Below, one piece after another: positions 34,907-37,095 of a stretch of DNA of 37,095 bases (the stretch's first letter is position 1; the number at the start of each line of letters is the position of its first letter). This DNA comes from an uncultured Rhodospirillales bacterium (lineage in GTDB: Bacteria > Pseudomonadota > Alphaproteobacteria > Rhodospirillales > UBA2165). The notes beneath the pieces were generated by a model. It saw only the letters and a list, made by a program, of their open reading frames with translations, was not told the DNA's origin and searched no databases. A program made the position numbers and the translations under genes. Where the stretch lies: assembly GCA_905614355.1 (NCBI GenBank), contig CAJQSN010000050.1, forward strand, positions 1 to 37,095, given 5' to 3'.

Positions 34907-36172
34907 TTATTTTTTTTCTTCACCAATTGCTCCTGATTCTCTAATATCCCTAATCTCTTTATCAGAGTATTGCAAAACATCGCACAAAATTTCTTGCGTA
35001 TGTTCACCGAGTAGCGGAGACCTCACAACCTCAACTGGGGAATCTGATAGCTTAACGGGGTTTCCTACCGATAGATATTTTCCACGCTCAGGATGTTCAA
35101 CCTCAACAATAGTACCTGTCGCGCGCAAAGACTGCTCTTCAGCCAGCTCTTTGAAGGAAAGAATGGGCCCAACAGGTATACCGTATTCATTGCATATATC
35201 CATAACTTCAAATTTTGTTTTTGTCATCGTCCATTCTTCGATAGCGCCAAAAACTTCATTTAGACGTGGCAATCTGGACTTTGGTGTTGCGTAATTTGGA
35301 TCCTCCTTCCATTTCGGTTTTCCAATAATATCGCAAATACTTTTCCAAACAGCCGCTTGAGTAATAAAATAGGTATAGGAATCTGGGTCTTTTTTCCATC
35401 CTTTACACTTAAGAATGCGGCCAGGTTGCCCACCACCAGAGTCGTTCCCAGCCCGAGGAGTAGCCTCACCAAAAGGAACATTCTCGCCAAATTGAGAATA
35501 TTCTTCTAAAGGCCCTGTGGCTAATCTTTGTTGATCACGCAATTTAACGCGGCATAAATTTAGCACACCATCTTGCATCGCCGCAGATACTTTTTGACCT
35601 TTGCCGGATTGCTCTCGGTGAAACAATGCGGTCACAATACCGAACGCAAGATGTAATCCAGTCCCAGAATCTCCTATTTGCGCACCAGTTACCAATGGAA
35701 CATCACCAAGCATACCAGTCGTAGATGCAGCTCCGCCAGCACACTGAGCTATATTCTCATAAACCTTACAATCCTCATAAGGTCCAGGACCAAAGCCTTT
35801 AATGGAAGCCAATATCATCCTTGAATTAAGTATTTGAATTTTTTCCCAAGAAAATCCCATACGATCTAGGGCACCGGGTGCAAAATTTTCGACTAATACG
35901 TCACAAGTCTTGATCAATCGCACTAGTACTTCTTTTCCTGTTTCATTTTTTGTATTTAATTCAATGGATCGTTTATTGTGGTTTAACATAGTAAAATAAA
36001 GTGAATCTGCATCCGGCACATCACGCAACTGTCCTCTGGTGGCATCACCAATCCCAGGCCGCTCGACTTTTATGACATCGGCCCCAAACCACGCTAAAAG
36101 CTGAGTGCACGTTGGACCCGATTGGACATGTGTAAAGTCGAGCACCTTAATTCCTTCTAAAGCTTTGCCCAT
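34907..36172 (-). CDS. frc: Formyl-CoA:oxalate CoA-transferase
   Basis: The 421-residue class III CoA-transferase closely follows the Oxalobacter formigenes enzyme (428 residues). It has [20 protein letters not shown] at 11-30 with Gln17, [29 protein letters not shown] and the catalytic Asp168 in [33 protein letters not shown] and APLLGEHT-like endings ([12 protein letters not shown]) also match. It moves CoA from formyl-CoA to oxalate, giving oxalyl-CoA and formate. A strong AGGAG lies nine to ten bases before the ATG. It follows oxc by 15 bp in the same operon. Confidence 0.96.
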   Translation of the reverse strand: MGKALEGIKVLDFTHVQSGPTCTQLLAWFGADVIKVERPGIGDATRGQLRDVPDADSLYFTMLNHNKRSIELNTKNETGKEVLVRLIKTCDVLVENFAPGALDRMGFSWEKIQILNSRMILASIKGFGPGPYEDCKVYENIAQCAGGAASTTGMLGDVPLVTGAQIGDSGTGLHLAFGIVTALFHREQSGKGQKVSAAMQDGVLNLCRVKLRDQQRLATGPLEEYSQFGENVPFGEATPRAGNDSGGGQPGRILKCKGWKKDPDSYTYFITQAAVWKSICDIIGKPKWKEDPNYATPKSRLPRLNEVFGAIEEWTMTKTKFEVMDICNEYGIPVGPILSFKELAEEQSLRATGTIVEVEHPERGKYLSVGNPVKLSDSPVEVVRSPLLGEHTQEILCDVLQYSDKEIRDIRESGAIGEEKK

Positions 36173-36187
36173 GACACCTTTCTCCTT

Positions 36188-37095
36188 TTAAGAGTTAATT
36201 CTATTTTTTTTGCTAACAATACTTTGCGGGTTTAGATTTCCAATCCGACCACTCTCAGTTCCTGCGGCTTCATCGATCACAGCGTTCACCAAAGTTGGTT
36301 TTGCAGAGTCAATTGCCGCGTTAACCGCCTGGCTTAGCTCATCAGGCGAAGAGACATTAACGCCTACACCCCCAAACGCCTCCATCATTTTATCGTAGCG
36401 AGCGCCCTTAACGAATACTGTAGTTGCAACTTCAGAGCTTGCCCCAGGATTCACGTCCGTCCCTCTATAAATACCACCATTATTAAAAACGACGACACAT
36501 ATTGGGAGATTATATCGACATATAGTCTCAATTTCCATACCAGAGAACCCAAACGCGCTATCACCTTCAATGGCTAAAACAGCTTCTCCAGTCTCAACCG
36601 CTGCTGCTATCGCTGTACCCATCCCAACGCCCATAACGCCCCAGGTGCCAACATCCAGGCGTTTACGTGGTTGATACATATCAATGATACTTCTCGTAAA
36701 ATCGAGTGTATTAGCGCCCTCGTTAACTAATATCGTTTCTGGCCTTTCTTTAATAATTTTACGCAACGATCCTAATGCACCGTGATAGTCCATTGGAACA
36801 TTATTATTTTGTAACCGCGAAGCCATACGAGCAACATTACTTTCTACCTTATCACGAATTAAATTGGTCCACCCCTCAGATGGTAACACCCACTTCTTTT
36901 TGCTCATAGCTTTAAGCATAGCTGACACACACGAGCCTATATCGCCAACTACTGGAGCTACAATCTCTACATTACTATCCATCTCTCGAGGCTCAATATC
37001 GATATGTATAAATTTTTTCTGCTGATTACCCCAAGACTTTCCTTTCCCGTGTGACAACAGCCAGTTAAGGCGAGCACCAATTAGCATCACTACGT
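36188..37095 (-). CDS. oxc: Oxalyl-CoA decarboxylase, N-terminal part outside window
   Basis: The C-terminal 302 or so residues of a thiamine-diphosphate enzyme are present. The frame stays open to base 37095, so the gene continues beyond the window. GARLNWLLSHGKGKSWG, FIHIDIEPREMDSNVEI and the ThDP-binding IEGDSAFGFSGMEIE...NN segment are nearly identical in pattern to Oxalobacter OXC. TWGVMGVGMG and AGTESGRIGNLNP near the end are also family marks. It decarboxylates oxalyl-CoA to formyl-CoA, the substrate made by the adjacent Frc. About half of the expected 565-residue protein is visible. Confidence 0.95.
   Translation of the reverse strand, partial: VVMLIGARLNWLLSHGKGKSWGNQQKKFIHIDIEPREMDSNVEIVAPVVGDIGSCVSAMLKAMSKKKWVLPSEGWTNLIRDKVESNVARMASRLQNNNVPMDYHGALGSLRKIIKERPETILVNEGANTLDFTRSIIDMYQPRKRLDVGTWGVMGVGMGTAIAAAVETGEAVLAIEGDSAFGFSGMEIETICRYNLPICVVVFNNGGIYRGTDVNPGASSEVATTVFVKGARYDKMMEAFGGVGVNVSSPDELSQAVNAAIDSAKPTLVNAVIDEAAGTESGRIGNLNPQSIVSKKNRINS

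Noticed and set aside
1-37095. CRISPR arrays, insertion sequences, prophage or integrase genes
   Set aside because: No regularly spaced repeats, transposase or phage-type proteins were seen on either strand.

Overview
The window is AT-rich chromosomal DNA from an alphaproteobacterium, probably free-living and marine, although no 16S rRNA gene or other formal marker is present. The assignment rests on gene content. It includes a clpS-clpA pair beside a SPOR-domain D,D-carboxypeptidase, a FemAB-like acetyltransferase, a DUF1489 gene, a VWA/DnaJ pair, a tripartite TRAP transporter, a MaeB-type malic enzyme fused to a phosphotransacetylase-like domain, and a PccA-type biotin carboxylase. There is no phage, transposase, CRISPR array or rRNA operon. 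Two genes run off the ends: a FemAB-like acetyltransferase at the left and oxalyl-CoA decarboxylase at the right.

Layout. 1-5.4 kb: end of the FemAB-like gene, a small membrane protein, a probable bidirectional terminator, a complete TRAP operon (dctP-dctQ-dctM, minus strand), and a perfect 44-bp palindrome upstream of it. 5.4-10.4 kb: clpA and clpS (protein quality control), an unknown lipoprotein, and a secreted D,D-carboxypeptidase with a SPOR domain. 10.4-14.1 kb: galU, ugd and a phosphomannomutase/phosphoglucomutase in one operon, which together take hexose phosphate to UDP-glucuronate. 14.2-17.1 kb: a VWA protein, a membrane-anchored DnaJ protein and a secreted Sel1-repeat protein with a HEGTH motif. 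17.4-19.6 kb: an LhgO-like FAD oxidoreductase and a GH114/TM1410-type protein whose two halves appear in swapped order. 19.8-21.6 kb: an orphan substrate-binding-like protein divergent from a LysR regulator. 21.7-25.5 kb: DUF1489 and a tight thiolase / SDR / HCCA-isomerase-like / enoyl-CoA hydratase operon. 25.8-29.5 kb: maeB and mgtE with overlapping ends. 29.7-32.0 kb: a BaiN-type flavoprotein, tRNA-Leu(GAG) and lipB. 32.1-37.1 kb: pccA with acylphosphatase, then the oxalate catabolic pair oxc-frc.

Taken together the genes describe an organism that scavenges small organic acids and acyl-CoA compounds (TRAP uptake, oxalate, propionyl-CoA, beta-oxidation-like steps, malate to pyruvate) and makes sugar-nucleotide precursors for a surface polysaccharide. 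The least explained items are the apparently permuted GH114-like protein with missing acidic residues, the VWA-DnaJ-Sel1/HEGTH cluster, and the 44-bp palindrome. Several starts were moved from the longest open frame to an internal ATG or TTG because of ribosome-binding sites or family-typical N-termini; each entry says where.
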